Source: Desulfurobacterium pacificum (GTDB lineage: Bacteria; Aquificota; Aquificia; Desulfurobacteriales; Desulfurobacteriaceae). Taken from it: a DNA stretch of 64,000 bases. The notes beneath the pieces are model-generated. The model was not told the origin of the DNA. It saw nothing but the letters and a program-made list of their open reading frames with translations, and did no database searches. This document shows positions 8,933-18,511 of this stretch, piece after piece. Each line of letters starts with the position of its first letter. Position 1 is the first letter of the stretch. Location: assembly GCF_900182835.1 (NCBI RefSeq), contig NZ_FXUB01000002.1, forward strand, positions 1 through 64,000, written 5' to 3'. The position numbers and the translations under genes are program-made.

Positions 8933-10227
8933 AAACAGTCGCCTTCTACACGTTAGGCTGCAAAATGAACTTTAACGAAACCGCCGTAATGGAAGAACTC
9001 TTCAAAAACGCTGGATACAATGTCGTTCCCTTTGAAGAAAAAGCTGACGTTTACGTAATAAACACCTGCACCGTAACCCACACAGCAGACGCAAAAAGCA
9101 GGAAAGCCATAAGAAAAGCCAAACACCGCAGTCCAGAAGCTTTAGTAGTAGTCACAGGTTGCTATTCAGAAGTCTATCCAGAAGAGTTGGAAAAAGTAAA
9201 AGAAGCAGACCTGATAACCGGAAACGTTGAAAAATACAATTTAGTTGAATTGGTAGAAAAACGCCTCAAAGGAGAAATACCTAAAACCGTCGTTACAGGC
9301 GCCTGGAAAGCGCGTAAATTCTTCCCTCTAAACGTTTCAGATTTCATAGGAAAAACGAGAGCTTTCGTAAAAATCCAGCAGGGATGCGAGAGCTTTTGTT
9401 CCTACTGCATAATCCCGAAAGCCCGCGGACCAATGCTCAGCGAATCACCACACCTTGTAATCACTCAGGTAAAAGAATTGGTAGAAAAAGGATTTAAAGA
9501 AATCGTCCTCACAGGAACTCACTTGGGCGCTTACAGGTGGCAGGACTGGAACTTAGCAAAGCTGCTAAAAGAACTGCTGAAAATAGAAAACCTCTACCGC
9601 ATACGCTTAAGCTCAATAGAACCGATGGAATTCACAGATGAACTTATTTCCGTAATAACAGAATCGCCCAAAATAGCCCCACACTTTCACATTCCCTTAC
9701 AAAGCGGCAGCAAAACGGTTCTTGAAAGAATGAACAGAAGATACACTCCGGAAGATTACATAAAAACGGTAGAAAAAATCCTCACCCACCTCCCCCACGC
9801 AGCCATCGGCACAGACATTATGGTCGGCTTTCCCGGCGAAACAGAAGAAGAATTTGAAGAAACAAAAAAACTGATAGAAGAAATCCCCTTTGCCTACCTT
9901 CACGTCTTCCCCTATTCAAAAAGGAAAGGCACAAAAGCTGCCCTTTTAAAAGACAGCGTCCCACCAGAAGTCAAAAAAGAGAGAGTAAAAACCTTAAGAG
10001 AAATAGGAAAAGAGAAAAACATTAAATACAGAAGCTCTTTTATCAACAAAACACTTGACGCCCTCGTCCTCTCAGAAACAGAAAACGAACACTCGGTAGC
10101 TCTCACAGACAACTACATAAGAGTAGTTTTAGACCGCAAACTTCCCCCCTCTACACCCATAAAAGTAAAACTAACAGAAGTCGGAGAAAAAAGAGAGGAA
10201 AACTACGGAATCGCAATACCTACTTAA
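8929..10227 (+). CDS. mtaB: tRNA t6A37 methylthiotransferase MtaB
   Basis: MtaB adds a methylthio group to t6A at position 37 of ANN-decoding tRNAs. The layout is classical for radical-SAM methylthiotransferases: an N-terminal UPF0004 domain with three cluster-binding cysteines (C11, C47, C78), a radical-SAM core with CxxxCxxC at C153-C157-C160 (QGCESFCSYCIIP), and a short C-terminal TRAM-like domain. MtaB is preferred over MiaB or RimO because of its YTLGCKMN start and NTCTVTHTAD stretch. The TTG start overlaps the preceding stop. Confidence 0.92.
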   Translation: MKTVAFYTLGCKMNFNETAVMEELFKNAGYNVVPFEEKADVYVINTCTVTHTADAKSRKAIRKAKHRSPEALVVVTGCYSEVYPEELEKVKEADLITGNVEKYNLVELVEKRLKGEIPKTVVTGAWKARKFFPLNVSDFIGKTRAFVKIQQGCESFCSYCIIPKARGPMLSESPHLVITQVKELVEKGFKEIVLTGTHLGAYRWQDWNLAKLLKELLKIENLYRIRLSSIEPMEFTDELISVITESPKIAPHFHIPLQSGSKTVLERMNRRYTPEDYIKTVEKILTHLPHAAIGTDIMVGFPGETEEEFEETKKLIEEIPFAYLHVFPYSKRKGTKAALLKDSVPPEVKKERVKTLREIGKEKNIKYRSSFINKTLDALVLSETENEHSVALTDNYIRVVLDRKLPPSTPIKVKLTEVGEKREENYGIAIPT

Positions 10228-10284
10228 CTTGTTAATTATAATCCTGATTAATAAATTAGAAATGAATACCACGCGGAGGCTCAA

Positions 10285-10527
10285 TTGAGGACTTACACAA
10301 TCAGATTAGATGACCACTTCTTTGAACTGTTAGAAAACCTATCCAGAAAGACTGGAAATCCTAAGAGTTTGATAGTCAAAAGAGCGCTCCTTCTCTACAA
10401 GAGAGAACTTGAAAAACAGGAAATGCTCAAAAACCTGATTGACTCTGCAAGGGAACTTGCCGAAGACCCGGAAAACCTAAAAGATTTAAAAGAACTTGAG
10501 GGAACAGTAGCAGATGGACTTGGTTAG
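10285..10527 (+). CDS. Ribbon-helix-helix antitoxin (MazE-like)
   Basis: The 80-residue protein begins with a beta strand and two helices typical of ribbon-helix-helix DNA-binding proteins (TYTIRLDDHFFELLENLSRKTG), followed by an acidic C-terminal tail suited to binding a toxin. The start is TTG, supported by GCGGAGG (10273-10279). It overlaps the MazF-type toxin gene by 14 bases, the usual antitoxin-first order. A TATAAT at 10237-10242 is a possible -10 element. Confidence 0.8.
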   Translation: MRTYTIRLDDHFFELLENLSRKTGNPKSLIVKRALLLYKRELEKQEMLKNLIDSARELAEDPENLKDLKELEGTVADGLG

Positions 10528-10855
10528 AGGCGGAATATACCTTGCAAAACTCAGCCCGACTAAAGGAGTAGAACCCGGTAAAACAAGACCGGTAGTAATC
10601 ATTCAAAGGCAGGAAATCCTAAACATCTATCCTACCGTTTTAGTAGCTCCAATAACTTCCAATCTAAAAGGCAAGTATCCAATGAGGCTTTTCATAAAAG
10701 CAAGAGAAAGGTTAGAAAAAGATTCAGCAGTCATGGTGGACCAGATAAGGGCAATTGACCTTTCAAGGTTGATTCCTAATAGGATAGCTTCTTTAACGAG
10801 CAAGGAAATGAAGAAGTTAGAGAAAGCTATCTGCTTCTTCATTGGCGCAGAGTAA
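10514..10855 (+). CDS. MazF/PemK-family endoribonuclease toxin
   Basis: The 113-residue product has the PemK/MazF fold signature: RGGIYLAKL at the start, EPGKTRPVVII (about 21-31) with the conserved arginine, TVLVAPITSN, and MVDQIRAIDLSRL (about 72-84). These toxins cut mRNA at short recognition sequences. All family landmarks are present, so it is probably intact. It forms a type II module with the upstream ribbon-helix-helix protein. The target sequence cannot be predicted. Confidence 0.88.
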   Translation: MDLVRGGIYLAKLSPTKGVEPGKTRPVVIIQRQEILNIYPTVLVAPITSNLKGKYPMRLFIKARERLEKDSAVMVDQIRAIDLSRLIPNRIASLTSKEMKKLEKAICFFIGAE

Positions 10856-10897
10856 AGCGTAGTATAATTCCTGAAGGGAACCACTTCTGGGGGAACA

Positions 10898-12232
10898 ATG
10901 AAGAAGAAAGTTTTCATACCCTTAGCCTTTATACTTTGCTTAATTCCCTTCGCCTTCAACATTCCGTTAGAAGTTAAAAAAGGACTATCCATTCTCATAT
11001 TTACTGCAGTTCTGTGGATAACAGAAGCTCTACCATTGCCCGTTACGTCACTATTAGTTCCGATATTAGCCTCCCTTTTAGGTGTTTTAAGCGTTAAAGC
11101 AGCGTTCTCCTCTTTTGCACACCCAATTATCTTCCTCTTCTTCGGTGGCTTTGCTCTAGCAACTGCCCTGAAAAAGTATGAAATGGACAAGTTCATAGCC
11201 TACAAAATCGTCAGCGCATCCAAAGGCTCTCTTTTCACAACCTCACTGCTCCTTTTTGCAGCAACAGCTTTCGTTTCAATGTGGATAAGCAACACCTCCA
11301 CCACGGCAATGATGCTGCCGTTAGCTTTAGGAATCATAGGTGCCGTTCAGGCAGACAGCAGACTTAAAACATTTATCCTTTTAGGAATTGCCTACTCTGC
11401 AAGCGTGGGCGGTATAGGCACTTTAGTGGGCAGTCCACCTAACGGCATAACTGCTGCAAACCTGAACATGAGCTTTACAGACTGGCTGACCTTTGGAATA
11501 CCAACGGTAATCGTTCTGTTCCCACTACTCTTCTTAATCCTTTACCTCTACTTTAAACCCAACCTAAAAGAAAAAGTAACTTTAGAAAAGTTTTCATTCT
11601 TAATGACGAAAGAAAGGTGGACCGTTTTAGGCATATTTATCCTAACCGCACTGCTCTGGCTGTTTGGCAAAAAGATATCGTCTTTATTCGGCATTCATCA
11701 CTACTTTGATGCTCTCGTAGCCGTCTTTGCCGTAGTTCTTTTATTCCTAACCAATTTAGTAAACTGGGAAGAAATCAACGAAGGAACGGACTGGGGAACT
11801 TTATACCTCTTTGGCGGTGGCATAGCACTTTCCCACGTTCTTAAAACAACAGGCGCAAGCAAGTTCATTGCCTCTTTACTGACAGAAAGCATAGGTAACC
11901 TACCTCATCTCTTAATAGTCCTCTGCGTTACCCTGTTCATGATTTTCATGACAGAACTAATGAGCAACACGGCAACAGCAGCAATATTCATCCCCATACT
12001 AATTACAGCAGCAACACAGATGGGACTACCTCCTCACGAATTAGCACTGCCGGCAGGTATTGCAGCTTCCTGTGCCTTTATGCTACCGGTAGCAACACCA
12101 CCTAACGCAATCGTCTATGGAACAGGAGCGATAAAGCAGAAAGATATGCTAAAAGTCGGCTTCATTCTAAACATTGCTTTCGCAATAGCCATAACCCTAC
12201 TTACCGTATTTATAATTAACAGAACAATCTAA
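10898..12232 (+). CDS. DASS/SLC13-family anion:sodium symporter
   Basis: This 444-residue inner-membrane protein has about 11-12 hydrophobic segments and two repeats of the family's signature SNT motif: SNTSTTAMM near residue 132 and SNTATAAIF near 356. Both are followed by the cation/substrate loops (GGIGTLVGSPPNGI and MLPVATPPNAIV). The family imports dicarboxylates, citrate or sulfate with sodium. A C4-dicarboxylate or related organic acid is the usual substrate, but it cannot be resolved here. A GGGGGAAC ribosome site precedes the ATG. Confidence 0.88.
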   Translation: MKKKVFIPLAFILCLIPFAFNIPLEVKKGLSILIFTAVLWITEALPLPVTSLLVPILASLLGVLSVKAAFSSFAHPIIFLFFGGFALATALKKYEMDKFIAYKIVSASKGSLFTTSLLLFAATAFVSMWISNTSTTAMMLPLALGIIGAVQADSRLKTFILLGIAYSASVGGIGTLVGSPPNGITAANLNMSFTDWLTFGIPTVIVLFPLLFLILYLYFKPNLKEKVTLEKFSFLMTKERWTVLGIFILTALLWLFGKKISSLFGIHHYFDALVAVFAVVLLFLTNLVNWEEINEGTDWGTLYLFGGGIALSHVLKTTGASKFIASLLTESIGNLPHLLIVLCVTLFMIFMTELMSNTATAAIFIPILITAATQMGLPPHELALPAGIAASCAFMLPVATPPNAIVYGTGAIKQKDMLKVGFILNIAFAIAITLLTVFIINRTI

Positions 12233-12256
12233 ACGCAGGAAAATCGGTGCAAAAAA

Positions 12257-12541
12257 TTGAAAGTAAGGTTAACCAAAGAAGAAATTGAAACGATTAAAAA
12301 ACTTTCCAGAGAGATTTTCGGCGATTGCGAAATATACCTGTTTGGCAGCAGGATAAGAGAGAAAAAAGGCGGAGACGTAGATATATTTATAATCCCCGAA
12401 AACAGAGAAAACCTCTTTGAAAAAAAGATAAAGCTTTCAGCAAAACTTGAACTTGCCCTTCAAAAGCCTGTTGACGTCGTTGTAAGCAGAAACCCCGAAA
12501 GAGAAATAGAAAAAGAAGCATTAAAAGGAGTGAAACTGTGA
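12257..12541 (+). CDS. Orphan MNT-type nucleotidyltransferase
   Basis: The 94-residue protein shows a minimal nucleotidyltransferase core: G30-S31, then D40 and D42 (LFGSRIREKKGGDVDIFI), with a further acidic site in PVDVVV. Unlike the pair at 3.2 kb, no HEPN gene follows: the next gene is bioA, which begins within its stop codon. It may be a solitary antitoxin-like enzyme or a remnant of a pair. The start is TTG and the ribosome site is weak, so the exact N-terminus is uncertain. Confidence 0.75.
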   Translation: MKVRLTKEEIETIKKLSREIFGDCEIYLFGSRIREKKGGDVDIFIIPENRENLFEKKIKLSAKLELALQKPVDVVVSRNPEREIEKEALKGVKL

Positions 12542-13893
12542 ATGTAGATAAAAACCTTTTAAAAGAGTGGGACAAAACCTACGTCTGGCACCCCTTTACA
12601 CAGATGGCTGAATACGTTCAAATGGAACCGATAATAATAGAAAGAGGAGAAGGTTGCTGGCTTGTAGACACAGAAGGCAACAAATATCTTGATGCCGTCG
12701 GTTCAATCTGGTGCAACGTTCACGGATACAACGTAAAAGAGCTAAACGAAGCTCTGTGTCAGCAGGCAGAAAAAATAGCCCACTCTACCCTTTTAGGGCT
12801 TTCAAACGTCCCAGCCACCATTTTAGCCAAAAAGTTAGTAGAAATAACGCCTGAAGGCTTAAACCACGTTTTTTACACCGACGACGGCTCAACAGCAATG
12901 GAATCCGCTTTAAAGATGGCTTACCAGTTCTGGCAGCTAAAGGGAAAGAAGAAAAAAACGAAGTTCGTAAAGTTAGACGAAGCCTATCACGGAGACACAA
13001 TAGGCTCTGTCAGCATAGGCGGAATAGACCTTTTCCATTCCATGTTTAAAGAACTCATGTTTGAAACCTACAAAATCCCCTCCCCCTACCCCTACCGTTT
13101 CAACGGCACAAAAGAAGAGTGCAGAGACTACGTTTTACAAAAATTAAAGGAACTGTTAGAAGAAAAGCACGAAGAGATAGCCGCAGTCGTTTTAGAACCG
13201 TTAGTTCAGGCAGCAGCAGGAATAATCGTCCATCCTGAAGGCTTTTTAAAAGGCGTTAGAGAACTCTGCAACGAATACGACGTCCTCCTCATTTTAGATG
13301 AAGTTGCAACTGGATTTGGAAAGACCGGGAAAATGTTTGCCTGCCAGTGGGAAAACGTAACACCAGACATAATGGCAATATCAAAAGGCTTAACGGCAGG
13401 ATACATGCCCCTTGCCGCAACAATGGCAACCGACAGAGTTTACGAAGCGTTCTGGGGCGGAGACTACGGAAGCGGCAAAACCTTCTTCCACGGTCACACC
13501 TTTACAGGCAACCAGTTAGGCTGTGCAGTAGCCCTTGCCAACATAAAGCTCTTTGAAGAAAAAGGCTACCCCGAATCTCTCGCCCCAAAAATAGAATACC
13601 TCTACAAGCGCCTCAACGAAGAACTATCAGAACTAAAACACGTAGGAGACATAAGAGGCAAAGGATTTATGGTCGGCATTGAATTAGTAAAAGACAAAAA
13701 GACGAAAGAAGGCTTCTCCTGGAAAGACAACGTAGGCAGAAGAGTTTCAAGAAGAATAGTAGAAAAAGGCGTATTTACAAGACCGTTAGGACCGGTTTTA
13801 GTAATTATGCCACCGCTGGCAATATCTGAAGATGAAATAGACTTCATGGTTAAAACCTACAAAGAAGCAATAGTTGAAGTTTTAGGAAATTAA
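12538..13893 (+). CDS. bioA: Adenosylmethionine-8-amino-7-oxononanoate aminotransferase
   Basis: BioA makes 7,8-diaminopelargonate in biotin synthesis using S-adenosylmethionine as amino donor and PLP as cofactor. The 451-residue protein starts [10 protein letters not shown], has [10 protein letters not shown] around residues 55-64, [25 protein letters not shown] (about 254-264), and the PLP lysine K283 in [14 protein letters not shown]. These features favour BioA over other class III aminotransferases, although lysine-using variants cannot be ruled out. GTG start, overlapping the MNT stop by four bases. No other biotin gene is nearby. Confidence 0.92.
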   Translation: MNVDKNLLKEWDKTYVWHPFTQMAEYVQMEPIIIERGEGCWLVDTEGNKYLDAVGSIWCNVHGYNVKELNEALCQQAEKIAHSTLLGLSNVPATILAKKLVEITPEGLNHVFYTDDGSTAMESALKMAYQFWQLKGKKKKTKFVKLDEAYHGDTIGSVSIGGIDLFHSMFKELMFETYKIPSPYPYRFNGTKEECRDYVLQKLKELLEEKHEEIAAVVLEPLVQAAAGIIVHPEGFLKGVRELCNEYDVLLILDEVATGFGKTGKMFACQWENVTPDIMAISKGLTAGYMPLAATMATDRVYEAFWGGDYGSGKTFFHGHTFTGNQLGCAVALANIKLFEEKGYPESLAPKIEYLYKRLNEELSELKHVGDIRGKGFMVGIELVKDKKTKEGFSWKDNVGRRVSRRIVEKGVFTRPLGPVLVIMPPLAISEDEIDFMVKTYKEAIVEVLGN

Positions 13894-13934
13894 TTCGTAA
13901 AATCTCCACATCAAAACTGCTCAAGGAGAGAAAA

Positions 13935-15203
13935 ATGGGAATGACCATTACTCAAAAAATTTTAGCTGAACACGCAGGCAAAGAAGAAGTTTATCCTGGC
14001 GAATTAATAATGTGCAAAGTTGATATTGCTCTTGCAAACGACGTTACCGCTCCCATAGCCATTAAGCAGGTAAAAAGCATAGGTGCAAAGCAGGTATGGG
14101 ATAGAGAAAGAATTGCGTTGGTTCCAGACCACTTCGTTCCTGCCAAGGACATAAAGGCAGCAGAACAGGTCAAAATGATGAGAGAATTTGCCAAAGAATT
14201 TAACATCAAGCATTTTTGGCCTGAAGGCAGAGTGGGAATTGAACACGCACTTTTACCAGAACAAGGCGTAGTAGTGCCAGGAGACGTCGTAATTGGAGCA
14301 GACTCCCACACCTGCACTTACGGCGCTTTAGGTGCTTTCTCAACCGGTGTCGGCTCAACGGACATGGCTTACGCGTGGTTAACAGGAGAAGTATGGTTTA
14401 AAGTCCCTGAGCAAATGAAATTCATCTACTACGGCAAAAGGCAAAAGTGGGTAAGCGGCAAAGACCTAATTCTTTACGTAATCGGAATGATAGGCGTTGA
14501 TGGTGCCCTCTACAAAACGATGGAACACACCGGAGAAGCCATCAGAGAACTTCCCATGGACGACAGGTTTACAATCTGCAACATGGCAATAGAAGCAGGC
14601 GCCAAAAACGGCATAATAGAACCTGACGAAAAAACTCTTGAATACGTCAAAGGCAGAGCTAAAAGACCTTACAAACTTTACAAGTCCGACGAAGATGCAG
14701 AATACTCTGAAGTTTACGAAATAGACGTTTCAAAGATAGAACCTCAGGTTGCTTTTCCCTACCTTCCGTCAAACACAAAACCCGTAACAGAAGCAACCCA
14801 CGTAACAATAGACCAGGTTGTTATCGGTTCCTGCACAAACGGCAGAATAAGCGACTTGAGAATTGCAGCAGAAATACTGAAAGGCAAAAAGGTTAACCCT
14901 AATGTAAGGTGCATCGTTATCCCTGCAACGCAGGAAATTTACAGACAGGCACTCAAAGAAGGACTTATTGACATATTCCTTGAAGCTGAATGCGTAGTAT
15001 CAACGCCAACCTGCGGACCGTGTCTTGGCGGACACATGGGAATCTTGGCAAAAGGTGAAAGAGCAGTAGCTACAACAAACAGAAACTTCGTAGGAAGAAT
15101 GGGACATCCAGAAAGCGAAGTTTACCTTGCTTCTCCAGCAGTAGCAGCAGCTTCTGCAGTTTTAGGAAGAATTGCACACCCAGACGAAGTTGTAGGAAGC
15201 TAA
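13935..15203 (+). CDS. leuC: 3-Isopropylmalate dehydratase large subunit (aconitase family)
   Basis: LeuC with a separate small subunit isomerises 2- to 3-isopropylmalate in leucine synthesis. The three cysteines that hold the 4Fe-4S cluster are visible: [10 protein letters not shown] and [13 protein letters not shown]. The active-site stretch [13 protein letters not shown] is also present. At 422 residues it is the short 'LeuC2/homoaconitase-type' form found in archaea and Aquificota, so homoaconitase-like activity is possible. No leuD lies in the window. An AAGGAGAG ribosome site precedes the ATG. Confidence 0.88.
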   Translation: MGMTITQKILAEHAGKEEVYPGELIMCKVDIALANDVTAPIAIKQVKSIGAKQVWDRERIALVPDHFVPAKDIKAAEQVKMMREFAKEFNIKHFWPEGRVGIEHALLPEQGVVVPGDVVIGADSHTCTYGALGAFSTGVGSTDMAYAWLTGEVWFKVPEQMKFIYYGKRQKWVSGKDLILYVIGMIGVDGALYKTMEHTGEAIRELPMDDRFTICNMAIEAGAKNGIIEPDEKTLEYVKGRAKRPYKLYKSDEDAEYSEVYEIDVSKIEPQVAFPYLPSNTKPVTEATHVTIDQVVIGSCTNGRISDLRIAAEILKGKKVNPNVRCIVIPATQEIYRQALKEGLIDIFLEAECVVSTPTCGPCLGGHMGILAKGERAVATTNRNFVGRMGHPESEVYLASPAVAAASAVLGRIAHPDEVVGS

Positions 15204-15208
15204 TGTTC

Positions 15209-15229
15209 GGGGGAGATTCTCCCCCTTCT
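15209..15229 (+). terminator. Terminator after leuC
   Basis: GGGGGAG pairs with CTCCCCC around ATT, followed by a short T-rich stretch, six bases after the stop codon. Confidence 0.75.
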
Positions 15230-15254
15230 AATAATACGATTAAAGAGCATCTAA

Positions 15255-16346
15255 ATGGAAATTCAAGCTGTAATAGAAAATATTAAGTATGAAAAATGTA
15301 TTAGGAACCCTTTGAAGAAGTTTTCTTTTCCAAGTTTTGAAATTGACATTAACGAACTACCTCCTACTTGTCTGATTAACATCAAGAATTTTTCCTTTGC
15401 CATAAGCAAATGGGTATCTCCAAAAAGAACAAGAAGTTATCCTTACGCCCGTGTTTACGATACTCTACAAACACCTGCCAGTAAAGTTGTAGCCATAATT
15501 CCCATAATAAAAGATGAAGGAAGAAACGGAGATAGAGATTTTCTTCAATGGGATACAGTTTCATTAATGAGCCTCCTTAATGTTTACGTTATACCTGCTT
15601 ATTATTCCCATGCATCCAGAAAAGTAACTAAAAGTGGAAAAATCAAAATTTCCAATCAACAGTTTGACGGAAATTACATCACGAGAAAATTAAAAGAACT
15701 TTCTGTATATCATGCATCCGCCCTCCATTGGAATCTTAAAGAGTTATCCCCTGAAAACCTTACAAAAGTAATAAATAAAGCTTTACTTTCCTACAAGAAA
15801 ATATCTGAAATTACAGGTGTACCAATTCACTCAGTTTCAGGAATAGAAAAATTTCAAAGAACTTTATCAATAGGAATAAAAGCATTTAAAGACTTTTCCA
15901 GATTTAAGGCACAAAGAGCTCAAAAAAGGGAAAAACAAACAATACAACCAAAAGAGAAAATTCAAAGCGGAAAGAAAGGAACCATAACTATAAAAAACTA
16001 TCTCGGAGGATACTACTTTTTCACGGTAGACGAAGTAGCAATAAAATCAGATGCTCTACATTTAATAGAAGCCAAACATTCTTCTTCCAAACTTCTACCC
16101 TCAAAAGAAGATATAAAAGATGGTTTACTGAAGATGATAATTTACACCAATCTTTCAGAAGCATTTATTGGAAAAGAAAAAGTTAAAAAAGTAGTACCTG
16201 TCCTTAAATTAACATCAAAACTCATAAGGGGTAAATACATCAGCAGCGATATCCTAAAAGTAAAGTCAGATTCTTTCCTAAAAGCTCTAATAGAAGAAAG
16301 TAATAAAAACAGCTTTGAAATATGGTTAGAGGGAATCCATGATTAA
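15255..16346 (+). CDS. Putative type II restriction endonuclease (partner of Dam-type methylase)
   Basis: I do not recognise this 363-residue family directly. Position argues for a restriction enzyme: it overlaps the start of an adenine methyltransferase by eight bases. A candidate PD-(D/E)xK nuclease core is visible late in the protein: D259 in FFTVDEVAI, then E272-A-K274 in LHLIEAKHS, 13 residues apart as usual for this fold. The middle (about 205-245) is a lysine-rich linker. The region is AT-richer than its neighbours, consistent with horizontal gain. The function is inferred, not shown. Confidence 0.6.
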   Translation: MEIQAVIENIKYEKCIRNPLKKFSFPSFEIDINELPPTCLINIKNFSFAISKWVSPKRTRSYPYARVYDTLQTPASKVVAIIPIIKDEGRNGDRDFLQWDTVSLMSLLNVYVIPAYYSHASRKVTKSGKIKISNQQFDGNYITRKLKELSVYHASALHWNLKELSPENLTKVINKALLSYKKISEITGVPIHSVSGIEKFQRTLSIGIKAFKDFSRFKAQRAQKREKQTIQPKEKIQSGKKGTITIKNYLGGYYFFTVDEVAIKSDALHLIEAKHSSSKLLPSKEDIKDGLLKMIIYTNLSEAFIGKEKVKKVVPVLKLTSKLIRGKYISSDILKVKSDSFLKALIEESNKNSFEIWLEGIHD

Positions 16347-17181
16347 AAGTCCTCTAAGATATCCAGGTGGTAAGTCAAAAGCTGTTAAGTTTCTCGCCTC
16401 TTTTTTTCCTCAAGAATTTAAAGAATTAAGAGAACCAATGTTCGGTGGAGGTTCAATAACTTTCTACTGGGTTCAGAAAAAACCAAGATGCAGATTCTTA
16501 GCTGGAGAAATCAATTACGATTTATACTGCTTTTGGAAAGAATTGAAATATAACAAAGATAACTTAATACGAGAAATAAAGAAAATCAAATCTTCCTATT
16601 CTGATGGAAGAAAACTCTTTAACGAGATAATAGAAAGAAGAGAAAAGATAGACGATTTCCAAAGAGCTGTTGACTTTTTCATTCTCAATAGAATAACGTT
16701 CTCTGGTACAGTTGATAGTGGGGGTTATTCAGAACAAGCGTTTCACAAACGTTTTACCTGGAGTTCAATAGAAAGACTTGAGGAAGCACACAAAATAATA
16801 AAAGAAGTAGAACTCTTTTACGGAGACTACGAACATTTACTCTTTTTACCAGGTAAAGATGTAATAATTTTCCTTGACCCTCCATACTATTCAGCTCAAA
16901 AATCCCGCCTATACGGCAAACGAGGAAATATCCATACAGAATTTGACCACATCCGTTTTTTTAAGGCTATATCTCGTTGCCCTCACAAAATACTAATCAC
17001 TTATGACAATTCCCCTTTTATTAAAGAACTTTACAAAGATTATTATATAATAGAATGGGAGTTAAGCTACGGTATGACCAATTATAAAAAGAAAAAAACA
17101 AAAAAAGGAAAAGAATTACTAATAGCTAATTTCCCTCTTAAAAGAAGAACTCAACTCCTTATAAATTTTGCAAAAACCTAG
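16339..17181 (+). CDS. DNA adenine N6-methyltransferase, Dam/D12 class
   Basis: The 280-residue enzyme has the D12-class order of motifs: an AdoMet-binding motif near the N-terminus (SPLRYPGGKSKA, residues 4-15), EPMFGGGSITFYW (32-44), and the catalytic DPPYY at D180-Y184. It should methylate adenine in a short recognition site. The site cannot be read from sequence, although GATC and GATATC are known for relatives. It overlaps the putative endonuclease, forming a compact restriction-modification operon of about 1.9 kb, AT-rich compared with its flanks. Confidence 0.9.
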   Translation: MIKSPLRYPGGKSKAVKFLASFFPQEFKELREPMFGGGSITFYWVQKKPRCRFLAGEINYDLYCFWKELKYNKDNLIREIKKIKSSYSDGRKLFNEIIERREKIDDFQRAVDFFILNRITFSGTVDSGGYSEQAFHKRFTWSSIERLEEAHKIIKEVELFYGDYEHLLFLPGKDVIIFLDPPYYSAQKSRLYGKRGNIHTEFDHIRFFKAISRCPHKILITYDNSPFIKELYKDYYIIEWELSYGMTNYKKKKTKKGKELLIANFPLKRRTQLLINFAKT

Positions 17182-17195
17182 TCTAAGAGGTAAAT

Positions 17196-17825
17196 GTGGA
17201 CTTCTTTGAAATAAGGAATTGGTTTGCACATAGATTTTGTGACTACCTGAGAGAAGGTAAAAAAGAAGAGCTAACAATAGTCAAAGCTGTAGCAGAAATC
17301 ATTTCAAATGAAAGTCCCCCCACCCTTCCACCTTCCATAAAAAAAGAAATCCTCTCAACATTTCCGCTCATAAAAGAAGAAAACGGCAAACTCAAACTTT
17401 CCGAAGACATTGACCCCATAACGAAAGAATACGTCAAAGAAAAAAGCGAAAGATACCTGAAATTCTTAAAAGAAAACGAAATCACACCAGCAGGCGAAAA
17501 CGTAGAACAAAACGTCAAATTGGCGATAAAACTCTTCAACTACGAACTCTTCTTTGAAGTTCACGAACTCATAGAAGAAATCTGGATGGGAAACTTTGGA
17601 AAAGACAGAGACTTTCTGCAGGCATTAATTCAGATAGGCGTTGCCTTTTATCACAGAGAAAATTTTAACGAAAGAGGCTATAAATTGCTTTTAGAAAACG
17701 CCCTTGAACTTTTAAAAGAATACAACGGAACTATCTACACCATTAACGTTGACGAATTAAAAGAAAAAATATCTCAAGCCATAAAAAATCCGGAATACCC
17801 CCACAAAAACCTATTTACGCCTTAA
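17196..17825 (+). CDS. DUF309-domain protein
   Basis: The 209-residue protein ends in a DUF309 domain, recognisable from FNYELFFEVHELIEEIWMG followed by RDFLQALIQIGVAFYHRENFN (about 114-155). The conserved His and Glu residues of that helical domain are retained. The N-terminal 100 residues are charged and helical and not recognised. The function of DUF309 proteins is unknown. GTG start with an AAGAGG site upstream. It sits between the restriction-modification pair and a YedF-like gene. Confidence 0.78.
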   Translation: MDFFEIRNWFAHRFCDYLREGKKEELTIVKAVAEIISNESPPTLPPSIKKEILSTFPLIKEENGKLKLSEDIDPITKEYVKEKSERYLKFLKENEITPAGENVEQNVKLAIKLFNYELFFEVHELIEEIWMGNFGKDRDFLQALIQIGVAFYHRENFNERGYKLLLENALELLKEYNGTIYTINVDELKEKISQAIKNPEYPHKNLFTP

Positions 17826-17911
17826 ATTTTCAGAACTAATTCCATAGAAATTTTCTATACCGCTGAAAGCCATCTATTATTTCAGACAAAACTCTTGCAG
17901 GGAGAAGCAAA

Positions 17912-18511
17912 ATGGCAGAGAAAGTTGTCGACTGCAGAGGCAAAGCCTGCCCCATACCGGTTTTAGAAACAAAAAAAACGTTAGAAGAGATAGAAGCAGG
18001 AACAATCACCGTTTTAGTTGATAATAAAGCTTCAAGAGAAAACGTTAAAAGATTTGCCGAAAAAGCTGGCTGCACCGTTGAAATAGAAGAAGATAACGGC
18101 ATCTTCAAATTAAAAATCACAAAAGGAACAGCAGAAAGCGTTCAGGAAGAAAAAGCAGAAAGCAAAAAAACAGGCAACTATACGGTTTTAATAGCTTCCA
18201 CTTACGTAGGCGAAGATAAAGAGTTAGGGAAAATCCTCACCAAAGGCTTCATCAAAACCTTCATAAACGCAGACCCACTACCTGCAAGAATTATCCTCAT
18301 AAACACGGCAGTAAAATTAGCGTGTAAGGGGGCAGACCCAGAAATATTGGACGCCCTCAAAACGCTAAAAGAAAAAGGCGTAGAAATTATCTGCTGCGGC
18401 ACGTGCCTTGACTACTTTAACCTGTTAGACAACCTTGAAGTAGGAACGCCATCAAACGCCTACGATGTAGTTCAGGCGTTAGCCAACTCCGATTCGGTAA
18501 CAAGGCTATAG
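17912..18511 (+). CDS. yedF: YedF-like protein: TusA-like plus DsrE-like domains
   Basis: Two domains are fused in 199 residues. Residues 1-72 form a TusA/SirA-like sulfur-carrier fold with the CPxP signature (CRGKACPIPV, cysteines 8 and 12). Residues about 88-199 form a DsrE-like domain with the characteristic ICCGTCLDYF. This architecture matches the 'selenium metabolism protein YedF' family, which is associated with selenium or sulfur trafficking, although its biochemistry is not established. A selenium role would need selD/selA elsewhere in the genome. Its 3' end overlaps the convergent membrane-protein gene by 40 bases. Confidence 0.85.
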   Translation: MAEKVVDCRGKACPIPVLETKKTLEEIEAGTITVLVDNKASRENVKRFAEKAGCTVEIEEDNGIFKLKITKGTAESVQEEKAESKKTGNYTVLIASTYVGEDKELGKILTKGFIKTFINADPLPARIILINTAVKLACKGADPEILDALKTLKEKGVEIICCGTCLDYFNLLDNLEVGTPSNAYDVVQALANSDSVTRL

